Shown: positions 34,525-44,173 of the stretch, in pieces
Layout of the letters: the number at the start of each line of letters is the position of its first letter
Position numbering within the stretch: the first letter of the stretch is position 1
Origin: UBA6163 sp031411655
GTDB taxonomy: Bacteria > Planctomycetota > Planctomycetia > Pirellulales > Pirellulaceae
DNA: 64,000 nucleotides
Assembly: GCA_031411655.1 (NCBI GenBank)
Contig: JANOBM010000192.1
Location: forward strand, 1 to 64,000
Direction: 5' to 3'
Translations under genes and position numbers: made by a program
The notes under the pieces: model-generated
Databases searched by the model: none
Told to the model about the DNA's origin: nothing
What the model saw: only the letters and a program-made list of their open reading frames with translations

Positions 34525-37500
34525 TTACTGATAGGATTCGATCAGTAATTTCTCGCACCGCTGTGGCGATGTCTTGATGCTGGTTCCCAGAGGCTGCGCG
34601 AAGAGGCTGACTCGCAGTTCTTCGACCGTCCAGCGAAATTCACTCTCCGCTTGCCTTCCCGGTAATCGATCGGGTTCGAGTTGCAGGTTGAGCCATCGGT
34701 TCCATAGATCGCGTATGAGTTTCGTCGATTCATCATCTCGGCCCGCGGCACCGGACCGGATCTTTTCGAGGCGATAGGCGATGGCTTGAAAATACCGAGG
34801 GTATTGCTTGAGCCAACGCCAGGGCACCACCGACAAGAACGCCGGCGGAGTGAGCCATTCGACTTGCGACCGAATATCTGCAACGACCGCACCCGCTTTT
34901 GGGCCGCTGAACGACTCCCACGAACGTCTCGCCGATTGGTATGCCTCGGCCATCGGCATCAGCCACGGGGCGATTTCCTGCGCCGCCATTGCAATTCTTT
35001 TTCCACGCTCCGATGCGCGTCGTTCAAAGGCTTCACGTGTCCTTATGACATTTTCCCCTTCAACGAAAGCGCGTCTAGCGAAAAGGTCAACCAACGCATC
35101 CTCCAGCTGCGATGAAGGCACAATTGCCGCTAGACGAATTTTCGCATCCGCCAGCGACGGGATCCAGCGCACTTGAGAACGCAGCTCTTTGCGTTCCGTG
35201 ATCGCAAACAATCGCATCAGCCCTTGTTGAGTTGCGTTTTGAGCGGCGCGCTCATCCGAAAAGAGTCGCGTCGTGACATGATCGCCTGCATCGACAATGC
35301 CGGGGAACTGCGCCACTTGGACTCCACCTCGCTGTCGAATCACTTGGGCAGGTAACTCGTCGATGTCGAACGTTTGCATGGAGTCGCGAGCCCACGCCGA
35401 ATCATCGGTATTAGCAACGTTTTCGGCATGGTGGTGAGTCTCCGATGCAGCATATTGTTTGAGCTCCTTTGTGCTTCGGCTCTCGGCAATGGTACTGCCA
35501 TCATCGTCGATGACTTGAATCAAGAATTCGAGATGGTCGTCAACTTTCTCGTCCGTGAAGTCGGCCTCGCTTATTGGCATCTCGGCGCGCCGCGACATGG
35601 CGGCGCAAACTGCGGGCATGAAGGCGACCTTGCCGTATTGGGGCGTTAGCTCTTTCGCGATCAATCTTGCAACATCAGCCGCAGGTACCAGATTTCGACG
35701 AATTCGCTTGGGCAAGGCCTTGATCAAGGCGATGAGTTTTGACTCAAGGAGTCCAGGGACGAGCCAACCAAGCCGTTCGTCACTCACTTGCGATAAGGCC
35801 GACTTATGAATCGTGACTGACACTCCATCACGAGGCGAACCAGGCTCGAAGCGATAAGCGAGCGGAAGCCGAGTTTCGCCGATGACGAGTTCATCGGGAA
35901 ACGCATCGGGAGCAAGCGCGCTTCCGGTTGACTTAATCAAGTCCTCCGGTCGCATGAATAGACCTGCATTGGCTCCTTCCATTTCCGGCGGACTCTCGAT
36001 CCACCTCGCGACGCTTTCGGCGTCGGTCAATAATTTTACCCATTCAGGCGGGGGACTTTCTCGGTCCAGCTTTTCCAGTCGCACACGATCGTAGACAGTG
36101 GAGGGCAGACGCGTGACATAGAAATCGCGGACATCGTAGGGATCGACCACAAACTCTCGTCGCCTGGTCTTTGCGGCAAGCTCAGCGATTGAAGTTGCAA
36201 GTCGACGGTTATGTACCACCGAGCGTGCCGTCGTGATGAGTTCCTCTTCGACAAGGCCGTGTTCGACCATCAAGTCTCTTGCGGTGGCCGGGTCGATCGG
36301 TGCAAGGGGCATCCGTCGACGGGTGACGATGGGTAGGCCGAAAAGAGAGACTTGCTCGTAGCAAAAAGCCGCACCCGACTTTCGGCTCCAGTGGGGGTCG
36401 GTGTGATTGCGTTTGACAAGGTGACCTGCGAGCGATTCGATCCATTGCGGCTGAATCGCGGCAACGGTACGGGCATACTGCTTCGTAGTTTCAATCAGCT
36501 CACCGGCGACGATCCATTTGGGTTTCGCCCCGAATACGCCGCTTCCGGGCCATAGAAAAAGTTTCAATCCAGCGGCGCCGGTGTACTCATTTTTGTCGCC
36601 AGCCATCGCGATGCCCGAAAGGACTCCAGTCAAGATGGCTTGGTGGATCGTTGCGTAACGATCTTCTGAAACCGTTTTTTCTGGATCGTCATCAAATCGA
36701 ATCGCTCCGATGGAAATCCGTTTACGCGGCGTTGAAAACGCGCTAGACGTCATCTCGCGTAGCTGCCGATGGACATCCGCCCATTCACGCATTCGCTGCG
36801 GCGAAAGAAAGTGCGATCGGCAGACTCGATCAAGCTTCGAGCGGCTTACGTCTTCGCGACGAGCTTGATAAAACCGCCAAAGCTTCAGATAGCTCAAAAA
36901 ATCGCTTCGCGAATCTTGGAATTGAGCGTGTACCTCGTCCGCCGCTTGCCGCTTGTCGGGCGGACGTTCTCGTGGATCTTGAATTTCAATCGCCGCTGCG
37001 ATCACGAGCACTTCAGGCAACACCCCAAATTGATTCGCTGCGATGATCATTCGCCCGACACGAGGATCCACTGGCATTCGGCCGAGGCTGCGTCCTATGT
37101 CGGTCAGTTTTTCTTCACGATCAATCGCGCCGATTTCTCTTAGGGTTCGCATACCCTCTCGAATCGCTTCCGGTCGTGGAGGATCTAAGAACGGAAACGA
37201 TTCGATTTCACCCAGTCTCAGCGTTTTAGTTTGAAGGATGACCGATGCCAAATTTGTACGACGGATTTCAGGAGTGGTGAACGCATCGCGAGAAGCGTAG
37301 TCGGCCTCGTCGTACAGCCGGACGCAAATGCCTGGCGCGACGCGCCCACACCGACCGGCGCGTTGGTCGGCACTCGCGCGGCTGACCGGCTCAATCGGTA
37401 AACGCTGTACTTTGCTACGCGGGCTGTAGCGGCTGATTCTCGCAGTACCTGAGTCGACGACGTAGCGAATACCGGGAACCGTGAGCGACGATTCGGCAAC

Positions 37501-38379
37501 GTTGGTCGCAAAGACGATCCGACGTTTATCGCCGGTGGGATGGAAGATTCGTTGCTGTTCGGGCTGGGGCAATCTTGCATAAAGCGGCAACGTGTCGACG
37601 CGCGATGCCAACCCAAGCCTTTTGAAGTGCCCTGCCGCTTGATGAGAGACCTCACGAATGTCTCGTTCGGTCGGAAGAAACACAAGCACATCGCCGCTTC
37701 CGGCACGTGACACTTCATCAAGTCCTGCAATCACATGGCGCGCTAAGTCATAATCATCGCCCGAGTCATCGTTCGAATCGGATACCTTGGACCATGGTAG
37801 GTATCTTGTCTCGACGGGATAACCACGTCCTTCTACCGTCACGATTGGGGCCGGCTGGTTATCGACGCCGAAGTGTTCAGCGAATCGTTCAGCGTCGATC
37901 GTCGCAGAAGTGATAATCAATCGCAGGTCGCGACGGCGGTCGAGAACGCCACGCAAGTAGCCTAGTAGGAAATCGATATTGAGGGATCGTTCGTGGGCCT
38001 CATCGATGATGATCACGCTATAAGCGTTTAGATAACGGTCCGATTGAGTCTCGGCCAACAGAATGCCATCGGTCATCAGCTTGATAAGGGTTTGTGGCGA
38101 GGTCTCGTCGCCGAACCGGATTTTGTAGGCAACGCGACTATCACCCGTGGTTGCCAACTCTTCGGCGATCCTTGCGGCGATACTTCGAGCGGCGAGCCGT
38201 CTGGGTTGGGTGTGTCCGATCATGCCGGCAGAGGCCAAGCCTGCCTCTAAACAGAACTTCGGCAATTGCGTGCTTTTGCCGCTGCCGGTCTCACCACAGA
38301 CAATGATTACCTGATGTTCACGAAGCATCGCCACCAGGCGGTCTCGCTGCGCCGTAATCGGTAGGTCCGCTGGATACAC
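34525..38379 (-). CDS. hrpA: ATP-dependent RNA helicase HrpA
   Basis: A 1284-aa DEAH-box helicase. Walker A is GETGSGKST (29-37), the DEAH box is IIIDEAHERS (about 126), SAT is motif III and QRAGRCGRVAPG is motif VI. The helicase-associated, OB and long C-terminal (DUF3418-type) domains follow, matching full-length HrpA. It remodels RNA, with known roles in mRNA processing and ribosome rescue on stalled transcripts. The start is GTG at 38379; in-frame codons before it (LPPL) fit the family, so the true start could be slightly upstream, at CTG 38409. It follows the radical SAM gene by 26 bp. Confidence 0.94.
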   Translation of the reverse strand: MYPADLPITAQRDRLVAMLREHQVIIVCGETGSGKSTQLPKFCLEAGLASAGMIGHTQPRRLAARSIAARIAEELATTGDSRVAYKIRFGDETSPQTLIKLMTDGILLAETQSDRYLNAYSVIIIDEAHERSLNIDFLLGYLRGVLDRRRDLRLIITSATIDAERFAEHFGVDNQPAPIVTVEGRGYPVETRYLPWSKVSDSNDDSGDDYDLARHVIAGLDEVSRAGSGDVLVFLPTERDIREVSHQAAGHFKRLGLASRVDTLPLYARLPQPEQQRIFHPTGDKRRIVFATNVAESSLTVPGIRYVVDSGTARISRYSPRSKVQRLPIEPVSRASADQRAGRCGRVAPGICVRLYDEADYASRDAFTTPEIRRTNLASVILQTKTLRLGEIESFPFLDPPRPEAIREGMRTLREIGAIDREEKLTDIGRSLGRMPVDPRVGRMIIAANQFGVLPEVLVIAAAIEIQDPRERPPDKRQAADEVHAQFQDSRSDFLSYLKLWRFYQARREDVSRSKLDRVCRSHFLSPQRMREWADVHRQLREMTSSAFSTPRKRISIGAIRFDDDPEKTVSEDRYATIHQAILTGVLSGIAMAGDKNEYTGAAGLKLFLWPGSGVFGAKPKWIVAGELIETTKQYARTVAAIQPQWIESLAGHLVKRNHTDPHWSRKSGAAFCYEQVSLFGLPIVTRRRMPLAPIDPATARDLMVEHGLVEEELITTARSVVHNRRLATSIAELAAKTRRREFVVDPYDVRDFYVTRLPSTVYDRVRLEKLDRESPPPEWVKLLTDAESVARWIESPPEMEGANAGLFMRPEDLIKSTGSALAPDAFPDELVIGETRLPLAYRFEPGSPRDGVSVTIHKSALSQVSDERLGWLVPGLLESKLIALIKALPKRIRRNLVPAADVARLIAKELTPQYGKVAFMPAVCAAMSRRAEMPISEADFTDEKVDDHLEFLIQVIDDDGSTIAESRSTKELKQYAASETHHHAENVANTDDSAWARDSMQTFDIDELPAQVIRQRGGVQVAQFPGIVDAGDHVTTRLFSDERAAQNATQQGLMRLFAITERKELRSQVRWIPSLADAKIRLAAIVPSSQLEDALVDLFARRAFVEGENVIRTREAFERRASERGKRIAMAAQEIAPWLMPMAEAYQSARRSWESFSGPKAGAVVADIRSQVEWLTPPAFLSVVPWRWLKQYPRYFQAIAYRLEKIRSGAAGRDDESTKLIRDLWNRWLNLQLEPDRLPGRQAESEFRWTVEELRVSLFAQPLGTSIKTSPQRCEKLLIESYQ

Positions 38380-38405
38380 AAGCGGCGGAAGGTCGATCGG
38401 GCGGG

Positions 38406-39692
38406 TCAGTTCTTCACCACGGGCAACGAGATAGAAATCGTCGCAGGCGACACGTCGGACTTTTGATCCGGGTCACGATATCGCGTCGCGTCAAAGTGTC
38501 GGCTATAGGCACCAAAATCATTGAACGCGTACTTCTTGGCCCATCGATAGACAAAGCTACGTTCAGGGATTTCATCACCTGGCTGATATTGGCTTCGTCG
38601 CGGAACGGTTTTTTCAAGTTCACTGATCACAGTCTGTCTGGCTGTCGTGTCCCGCGCGCCATGGCGCTTGGCCAAGTCGACAAGCAGGTCGGGGCGTTCC
38701 ATGATGACACAGCCGCGAGTTTGCCCGGCCGTCAGTTCACGGAACTCTCGAAGGAACTCCGATTCATTGAACTGCTCGGCAAGCGGCTTGCTGTCGTGAA
38801 TGGATTCGGTGGCGAGCTGAATGACGGGACACGGCTCGATGTCACCCCAGGGTCCAATATGGTGAGTAAAGCCGGTGACGGCAGGGCACAACGCATTACC
38901 TGCATCGTCGTGATAGGCATCGATCACAACGATTGGCTTGTTGACTCGTGTGTCGACGACGAACTGCCGGACTCGCCGTTGTTCGGTGCTGGAAAGCGCA
39001 AGTTCCGGATTCGCGTCGGGACCTACGGGCCGGAAAATATGGAACCAGCAATACATGACTCCCATTTCGATCAACCGATCCACCCAGGCATCGGAGACCA
39101 GGTCATCAATGTTGGTTTTACAAACGCTTGTGCAAACACCGACCATCAATTTATTTCGCAGCGCCGCTTCCAAGCCTTGCATGGTGGCACTGTATACGCC
39201 ATCGCGACCGCGACGTGTGTTGCTAACAATTTCGGTACCTTCGACGGAGATCAGCGGCGTCACGTTGCCAAGTTCTCTCAGCCGCGCCGCGATTTCATCA
39301 GTGATAAAGTGTCCGTTGGTGAAGACTTGGAAATAGGCATCGGGATGCGATTCAAAGATTCGCAACAGATCTTTGTGCATGAATGGTTCGCCACCAAGGA
39401 TCCCGAAGAATCGGTTCCCCATCGCTTTGGCTTGGTCGATCGTTCGATTTGCTGCATCGACTTCGATGCGGTGCTGCTTCGCCGAGACATCGACCCAACA
39501 CCCCTGGCAACGGAGATTGCAGCTATTGATGACCGACAAATACAAAAACGGTGGAAAGAACTCCCCCTTGCGCAGGCGGCGTTTATGCTTCGCGACGCTG
39601 CGGAGACCTCCCCAGCCAAGCGTCCACATCGCTTTCCAGAGTAATCTTTTATCGGTTTCGGTGAGCAGGCGTCGCGCCATGCGAAGATACAT
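38406..39692 (-). CDS. Radical SAM protein
   Basis: A 428-aa protein with the iron-sulfur motif CNLRCQGC (C58, C62, C65), the GGEPFMHKD motif and an (beta/alpha) barrel with ISVEGTE. The C-terminal half has cysteines (CPAVTGF, IEPCPVI, GCVIM) that could bind a second cluster, without a full SPASM layout. The reaction is unknown. ATG at 39680 is an alternative start and gives a cleaner N-terminus. It precedes hrpA in the same direction (26 bp), and is divergent from hemX. Confidence 0.85.
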   Translation of the reverse strand: MYLRMARRLLTETDKRLLWKAMWTLGWGGLRSVAKHKRRLRKGEFFPPFLYLSVINSCNLRCQGCWVDVSAKQHRIEVDAANRTIDQAKAMGNRFFGILGGEPFMHKDLLRIFESHPDAYFQVFTNGHFITDEIAARLRELGNVTPLISVEGTEIVSNTRRGRDGVYSATMQGLEAALRNKLMVGVCTSVCKTNIDDLVSDAWVDRLIEMGVMYCWFHIFRPVGPDANPELALSSTEQRRVRQFVVDTRVNKPIVVIDAYHDDAGNALCPAVTGFTHHIGPWGDIEPCPVIQLATESIHDSKPLAEQFNESEFLREFRELTAGQTRGCVIMERPDLLVDLAKRHGARDTTARQTVISELEKTVPRRSQYQPGDEIPERSFVYRWAKKYAFNDFGAYSRHFDATRYRDPDQKSDVSPATISISLPVVKN

Positions 39693-39956
39693 CGATCATT
39701 CTTTTCTGAAGGGGACGGCCAGCGACCGGCAACGCCAGAGTGGTTGGGAGACCATCAAACATCGCAGATCCGTCGTTACGTGCTATTATGACCAGATGTC
39801 GAGTCGTTGGTATACCGCAATAAGCAGTCCGGCACGGTATAACTACTGCCCCCTCAGTCGGTACGGCTCCTTTTGCGACCGCGTCACCCCAACAGGGCCC
39901 TGGAAAAAGTGCTGGATTTCGAGAATGCCCTCGAGGCGATGCTTTAGGTTTGATCA

Positions 39957-40850
39957 ATGGAAGAGTTTTTGCAAGGGATCTCCGTCACCTGCTTCGTCGG
40001 TTGCTACGCGGTAGCGTTGCTGCTGGAGCTTTCTCGTACCTTCGTTCGAGTTCCCGGCCGCGGTCTGCTTACGATTGTATTTACGGTCGCGGGGCTGTTT
40101 GCACACTTGGCATACTTGCTTTTCCGAGCCTATTCCCTCCGACCCGGCGGTGAATCAGGTCTATTTGCCGGGTGGTACGATTGGTCGTTGCTGGTTGCGT
40201 GGGGCTTGGCGACCTGCTACTTGGTGCTTTACCTCCGACGCCCCGACACGATTGTGGGCTATTTTTTGCTCCCGACCATTCTCGGTTTGGTGGGACTTGC
40301 CATTCTGACTCGGAATTGGGCGCCATTTACACGAGTCGAGGCAGTGGGCGTATGGCGGAGTGTCCATGCATTGGCGATGACCGTCGGTGCTTCCGCTGTG
40401 CTGATGGGATTCATTGCCGGGCTCATGTATCTCACCAAAGCGTGGAGATTGAAAGCGAAGCAGGCGGGTGGGTCGACATTCCGATTGCCGACGCTTGAAC
40501 GACTTCAATTGATGAACCGCCAGTGCCTGGTGATCAGTACGATCGCCGTCGGCGTGGGGTTGTTCTCCGGCGTCGTGATGAACGTCAATCGCTGGGGTTA
40601 CGTCGGCTGGAATGAGGGCGGTGTGATCCTTTCTGGATTGCTCTTTGTTTGGTTGTTGGTCGCGACTGCGGTTGAGTTTTTCTACAAACCCGCGATGCAG
40701 GGACGAAAAGTTGTCTATTTGACGCTTGCTAGTTTCGGCTTTTTGGTGGTGACGATGATCGGTATTCTTTCGAGCGACCATGGTCGTCGTGCGCCTGAGG
40801 CAACTTCTGCAGTTCAAGCTTGGTTTCTCTCCGCAGGTGAAGCATCGTGA
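39957..40850 (+). CDS. Cytochrome c assembly/HemX-like membrane protein
   Basis: A 297-aa integral membrane protein with about eight transmembrane helices. The CcmC/CcsA-like family region has WRSVHALAMTVGA and the periplasmic NVNRWGYVGW region. In Bacillus and others HemX lies beside hemA and tunes glutamyl-tRNA reductase level; the position here, overlapping hemA (GTGA), supports the HemX call. A full role in cytochrome c maturation is the alternative. The start is ATG at 39957. About 264 bp separate it from the divergent radical SAM gene. Confidence 0.8.
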   Translation: MEEFLQGISVTCFVGCYAVALLLELSRTFVRVPGRGLLTIVFTVAGLFAHLAYLLFRAYSLRPGGESGLFAGWYDWSLLVAWGLATCYLVLYLRRPDTIVGYFLLPTILGLVGLAILTRNWAPFTRVEAVGVWRSVHALAMTVGASAVLMGFIAGLMYLTKAWRLKAKQAGGSTFRLPTLERLQLMNRQCLVISTIAVGVGLFSGVVMNVNRWGYVGWNEGGVILSGLLFVWLLVATAVEFFYKPAMQGRKVVYLTLASFGFLVVTMIGILSSDHGRRAPEATSAVQAWFLSAGEAS

Positions 40851-42163
40851 AGCTGCAAATGATCGGTTGCAGCCATCAAAATGCTGCTGTCGAATTTCGC
40901 GAACAACTGTCATTCACGACTGAACAAGCTCGAGCTGCAATCGATGCTTTTCGTCGTCGGTTTCCGGCTTCAGAGATGGTGCTGCTCAGTACGTGTAATC
41001 GAGTTGAGTTGTATACAGCAGCAGCCGAAGGTAAGGACGAAGCGACCATCGCGACCGCCGACTCCTCCGCGCTGGCTCCTAATCGAGATGACGTGATTCA
41101 CTTCCTCGCGGACCAAAGGCAGTTGTCGCCACATCGGTTGTTAGAATCGATGATTCATCGCACAGGCATCGAGGCCGTGACGCACCTGTTTACCGTTGCA
41201 GCAAGTCTTGACAGTATGGTCGTCGGCGAGACGCAAATCCTGTCTCAGGTGAAAGAAGCTTACGATCTCGCCTGTGAGTCGGGCTCAACAGGCCCATTGA
41301 CGCACGCCGCGTTTCAAGCCGCAAGCCGCGTTGCCAGGCGCGTTCAGCGCGAGACGATGATCCATCGCAAGCGAGTAAGTGTGCCGAGCGTAGCGGTAGG
41401 AGAAATCCTTCCGGAATTCTTTGATTCATTGGCTGACAAGACGGTCGTCTTGATGGGTGCCGGTGAGATGGGACGAGAAACGTTGCGGTATCTCGTCGAT
41501 GCTGGCGCGACAGATATTCGAATTGCCAATCGCCATCGCGAACGTGCCGAAGCATTGGTTGCCGAATTCGGCGGCCGTGTGATCGATTGGGCGACGCTCG
41601 ATTCGGCTTTAATCGAAGCGGATGTGCTGGTTGGAACGACGTCGTCATCCGAGCCTATCATCACCAAGGAGCGGTTTATAAAGATTCAAGCCAAACGCCA
41701 GCAACGCGTGTTGCTGGTTTTGGATTTAGCCGTGCCTCGCGATGTCGATCCGTCTGTGGGCGAATACAACGACGTCTATCTCTATTCAGTCGACGATCTT
41801 CAGGCAGCTTGCGAACGCAATCGACAGGAACGTAAACGCGAGTGGCCTAAGGCGAAGCGAATCATTGATGAGGAGACCAATCGATTCATCGGGGACTTGC
41901 AACATCGAGCGACGGGGCCCGTGATTCAGCGGCTACGCGACCATGCAACCGAAATGAAGCGTGAGGAATGGACGAGGCTCGAGAATCGCCTGAAGCAGAT
42001 GAACATCACCGATGAAGCTCGCCGGGAAATCGAGAACACTCTCGATCGTTTGGTCAATAAATTGCTCCATCCGCCGCTAGCCTCGTTACGAGACGATGCC
42101 GCCGCTGGGCATCAACGTGGCCTTCTCGAGGCGCTCAAGCAACTGTTTTCGCTCGGTGACTAA
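40847..42163 (+). CDS. hemA: Glutamyl-tRNA reductase
   Basis: A 438-aa enzyme from GTG at 40847, overlapping the stop of the HemX-like gene. Conserved parts are GCSHQNAAVEFRE, the catalytic cysteine in STCNRVELY (C50), VVGETQILSQVKEAY, the NADPH-binding VLMGAGEMG and the C-terminal dimerisation helix. It converts glutamyl-tRNA to glutamate-1-semialdehyde, the first step of C5 tetrapyrrole synthesis. The coupled HemX-like gene probably adjusts its level. An inverted repeat lies 26 bp after the stop. Confidence 0.96.
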   Translation: MKLQMIGCSHQNAAVEFREQLSFTTEQARAAIDAFRRRFPASEMVLLSTCNRVELYTAAAEGKDEATIATADSSALAPNRDDVIHFLADQRQLSPHRLLESMIHRTGIEAVTHLFTVAASLDSMVVGETQILSQVKEAYDLACESGSTGPLTHAAFQAASRVARRVQRETMIHRKRVSVPSVAVGEILPEFFDSLADKTVVLMGAGEMGRETLRYLVDAGATDIRIANRHRERAEALVAEFGGRVIDWATLDSALIEADVLVGTTSSSEPIITKERFIKIQAKRQQRVLLVLDLAVPRDVDPSVGEYNDVYLYSVDDLQAACERNRQERKREWPKAKRIIDEETNRFIGDLQHRATGPVIQRLRDHATEMKREEWTRLENRLKQMNITDEARREIENTLDRLVNKLLHPPLASLRDDAAAGHQRGLLEALKQLFSLGD

Positions 42164-42188
42164 CTGAACAGCGCCAACGGGCTGCCAA

Positions 42189-42256
42189 TACTAGCCCGAA
42201 GCGCAAGCGAGTGAATCAGTTCCGTAAAAACCACTCCCTTGCACTTCGGGCGAGTA
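42189..42256. repeat. Long imperfect inverted repeat (possible terminator or dispersed repeat) after hemA
   Basis: Two 25-bp arms at 42189-42213 and 42232-42256 match at 22 of 25 positions (TACTAGCCCGAAGCGCAAG versus TACTCGCCCGAAGTGCAAG on the opposite strand), with an 18-base loop. It lies between convergent genes, so a bidirectional terminator is plausible. The AGCCCGAAGCGCAAGCGAG core resembles a palindromic repeat that I associate with Pirellulaceae genomes (memory-based, to be checked). Confidence 0.6.
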
Positions 42257-42318
42257 GAAAACGACCACTAACTCGTTAAATGGCGCTGGCCAGCTAAACA
42301 GCAGATATGACCAGCGTG

Positions 42319-42336
42319 ATGGGCAGGAGTGCCCAT
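42319..42336. terminator. Small hairpin downstream of the secreted hypothetical gene
   Basis: ATGGGCA and TGCCCAT form a perfect 7-bp stem with loop GGAG. It lies 32 bp after the stop of the minus-strand gene at 42368. No T run follows. Confidence 0.3.
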
Positions 42337-42367
42337 GTCATTGCTTGGTCGAAAGCGGCTGTCACAC

Positions 42368-42904
42368 TCAACGAACCGCAGTACGGCGCATCTCCGCAAT
42401 GGCCAATTCGCGAAGTGGCGATTGGAGGACTGAAATCGCCATTTCGTAGGCATCGCGAGCCTCTCGGTAGCGACCGCGCTGAATCTGAGTCCTCGCATAA
42501 CGAACCAGCGACTTGCCCTCCTCGCTACGGTCGGCAGCCTCTGTACCCCTGGCCTGTCGAGTTCTATCGGCCTCCATTTGATGATGTCGCGCGACGATCT
42601 GGGCAGGCGTTCCGCCAAGGACCTGGCGATCCCATTCGTCATGATCAATTATCGTAGCGTGCACGCTGGCACCACTCGCGGCGACGATGCCGGAACGCGC
42701 CACAGGTCCCGGAAAAAAACCGCCTCGTTGGGATCGACCCGATGCCGCGTAACGGTTTCCACCAAGGCTGATCGCGCGTCCATCGGGTACTTCGACCGTG
42801 CCGGAGTAGGAAAACACATGCAACGACGGCAGCGCGACGGTCTGCGCCGACGCAGTCGAAACGGCGACGACAAGCCAAAACGTGATTCCATTGGCGAGCC
42901 TCAT
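42368..42904 (-). CDS. Secreted hypothetical protein
   Basis: A 178-aa protein of unknown function. The N-terminus (ITFWLVVAVSTASAQT) is a clear signal peptide, and the mature part has a Gly/Ser/Arg-rich stretch followed by a helical C-terminal part (YARTQIQRGRYREARDAYEM) with TPR-like repeats. It starts 4 bp after the msrA stop and is therefore likely co-transcribed with it, suggesting an extracytoplasmic role near redox repair, but this is inference. No family was recognised. Confidence 0.7.
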   Translation of the reverse strand: MRLANGITFWLVVAVSTASAQTVALPSLHVFSYSGTVEVPDGRAISLGGNRYAASGRSQRGGFFPGPVARSGIVAASGASVHATIIDHDEWDRQVLGGTPAQIVARHHQMEADRTRQARGTEAADRSEEGKSLVRYARTQIQRGRYREARDAYEMAISVLQSPLRELAIAEMRRTAVR

Positions 42905-42908
42905 CAGG

Positions 42909-43613
42909 CTAGTCCTTCTTCACCTTGTCGCCGAAAGTTCGTTGAAACTTGCGAACTTTGTTCTTGACGACCGCTTGGCAATAGCCCGCATTCGGGTTTT
43001 TGCGAAAGTAATCTTGGTGATACTCTTCGGCCGCATAAAATTCGGTGGCGGGCTCCAGCGTTGTAACGATAGGTCGATCAAACTCTTTCGAGGCGTTCAA
43101 TTTGGCGATGTACGCCTCGGCCTTTTGTTTCTCTGCATCGTCATGATAGAAGATCGCACTTCGATATTGTGTCCCTTCGTCCGCACCCTGTTTGTTAAGC
43201 GTTGTCGGGTCGTGAGTTTTGAAAAAGACTTCGAGTATCTCCTCGTAGGTTGTAATCGTCGGGTCGTAATAAATCTCCACCGCTTCTGCATGTCCTGTGG
43301 TGCCAGTGCAAACCGCTTTGTAATCAGGGTTCTTGACCGTCCCACCGATGTATCCTGAGACAACGTCGTTGATGCCCTTCATTTGTTCATAAACGGCCTC
43401 GGTACACCAAAAACAGCCACCGGCCAGTGTCACAACGGCTTCATCCGTTTGCGATGTTGAATTCACAGCTTTTCCGTTCGGTTGGGTCTGGGGAGTAATC
43501 GCCAATACTGTGGATTGTAGTACGCAGACGAGCGATGCCACCGCAACCGCCGAGTACACGTTCAGAAATGGTCGCCGCGAATGGATAGTTCGACGTTCAA
43601 GTGATTCGCTCAT
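42909..43613 (-). CDS. msrA: Peptide-methionine (S)-S-oxide reductase
   Basis: A 234-aa MsrA with an N-terminal hydrophobic segment near residues 20-38 (VYSAVAVASLVCVLQSTV), likely a signal peptide or anchor. The catalytic cysteine is C67 in GGCFWCTEAVYE, and the resolving cysteine is in GYCQAVV near the C-terminus. It reduces S-sulfoxide methionine in proteins; the leader suggests an extracytoplasmic location. It is the first gene of a pair with a secreted hypothetical protein and is divergent from the thioesterase gene (83 bp). Confidence 0.95.
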   Translation of the reverse strand: MSESLERRTIHSRRPFLNVYSAVAVASLVCVLQSTVLAITPQTQPNGKAVNSTSQTDEAVVTLAGGCFWCTEAVYEQMKGINDVVSGYIGGTVKNPDYKAVCTGTTGHAEAVEIYYDPTITTYEEILEVFFKTHDPTTLNKQGADEGTQYRSAIFYHDDAEKQKAEAYIAKLNASKEFDRPIVTTLEPATEFYAAEEYHQDYFRKNPNAGYCQAVVKNKVRKFQRTFGDKVKKD

Positions 43614-43696
43614 TTAGGTCTACCCGGTTGGATACGATGGGGCGGTTCAATTACGATCACTCGATCAGGCTTCTCAACCAACACCGCCGGATCGAA

Positions 43697-44173
43697 ATGA
43701 ATTCAGTCTTCTATTATACGCACACGGTGACCCCTGAGGAGATCGACTCGCAGGAACACGTACATAACTTGCGTTATCTGCAGTGGACTCTCTGGGCTGC
43801 CCATGCGCACAGTTCAGCCGGCGGCTGGGATTCGGGCGAAGCATTAAGCCGTGGCATCGGTTGGGTGGTGCGGTCTCATGAAATCACCTACCGTGCTGCA
43901 GCATTTGCCGGTGATGAGATTACGGTGCAAACTTGGGTCAGCGAAGCCACGGGGATGACGATGAATCGACGTTATTTGATTTTACGACCGAAAAGTCAGG
44001 AGATTCTCGCCAAGGTGATGACCCGCTGGGCTTTCGTCGATCTTATCCAACGGAAAGCGATCTCCATCCCACGGGACGTGTCGGATCGCGTCGTCGTGTT
44101 CGGCGGAATGCCGCCGCTCCCTTGGTCAAACGACGGGACTATCGACACGCAATCTCAAGGTTTGGCATCGTGA
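43697..44173 (+). CDS. Hotdog-fold acyl-CoA thioesterase (4HBT/YbgC-like)
   Basis: A 158-aa protein from the ATG at 43697; an in-frame upstream extension overlaps the msrA promoter side and lacks family sequence. The active-site loop IDSQEHVHNLRYLQW and the helix and strands ITYRAAAFAGDEITVQTWV match the hotdog thioesterase fold. It should hydrolyse acyl-CoA or acyl-ACP thioesters; chain length is unknown. Its stop overlaps the GTG of the following membrane protein gene (GTGA), indicating translational coupling. Confidence 0.8.
   Translation: MNSVFYYTHTVTPEEIDSQEHVHNLRYLQWTLWAAHAHSSAGGWDSGEALSRGIGWVVRSHEITYRAAAFAGDEITVQTWVSEATGMTMNRRYLILRPKSQEILAKVMTRWAFVDLIQRKAISIPRDVSDRVVVFGGMPPLPWSNDGTIDTQSQGLAS

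Noticed and set aside
38463..39644. 393-codon plus-strand frame
   Set aside because: It is fully antisense to the radical SAM gene and shows no domain or ribosome site; a shadow of codon bias.
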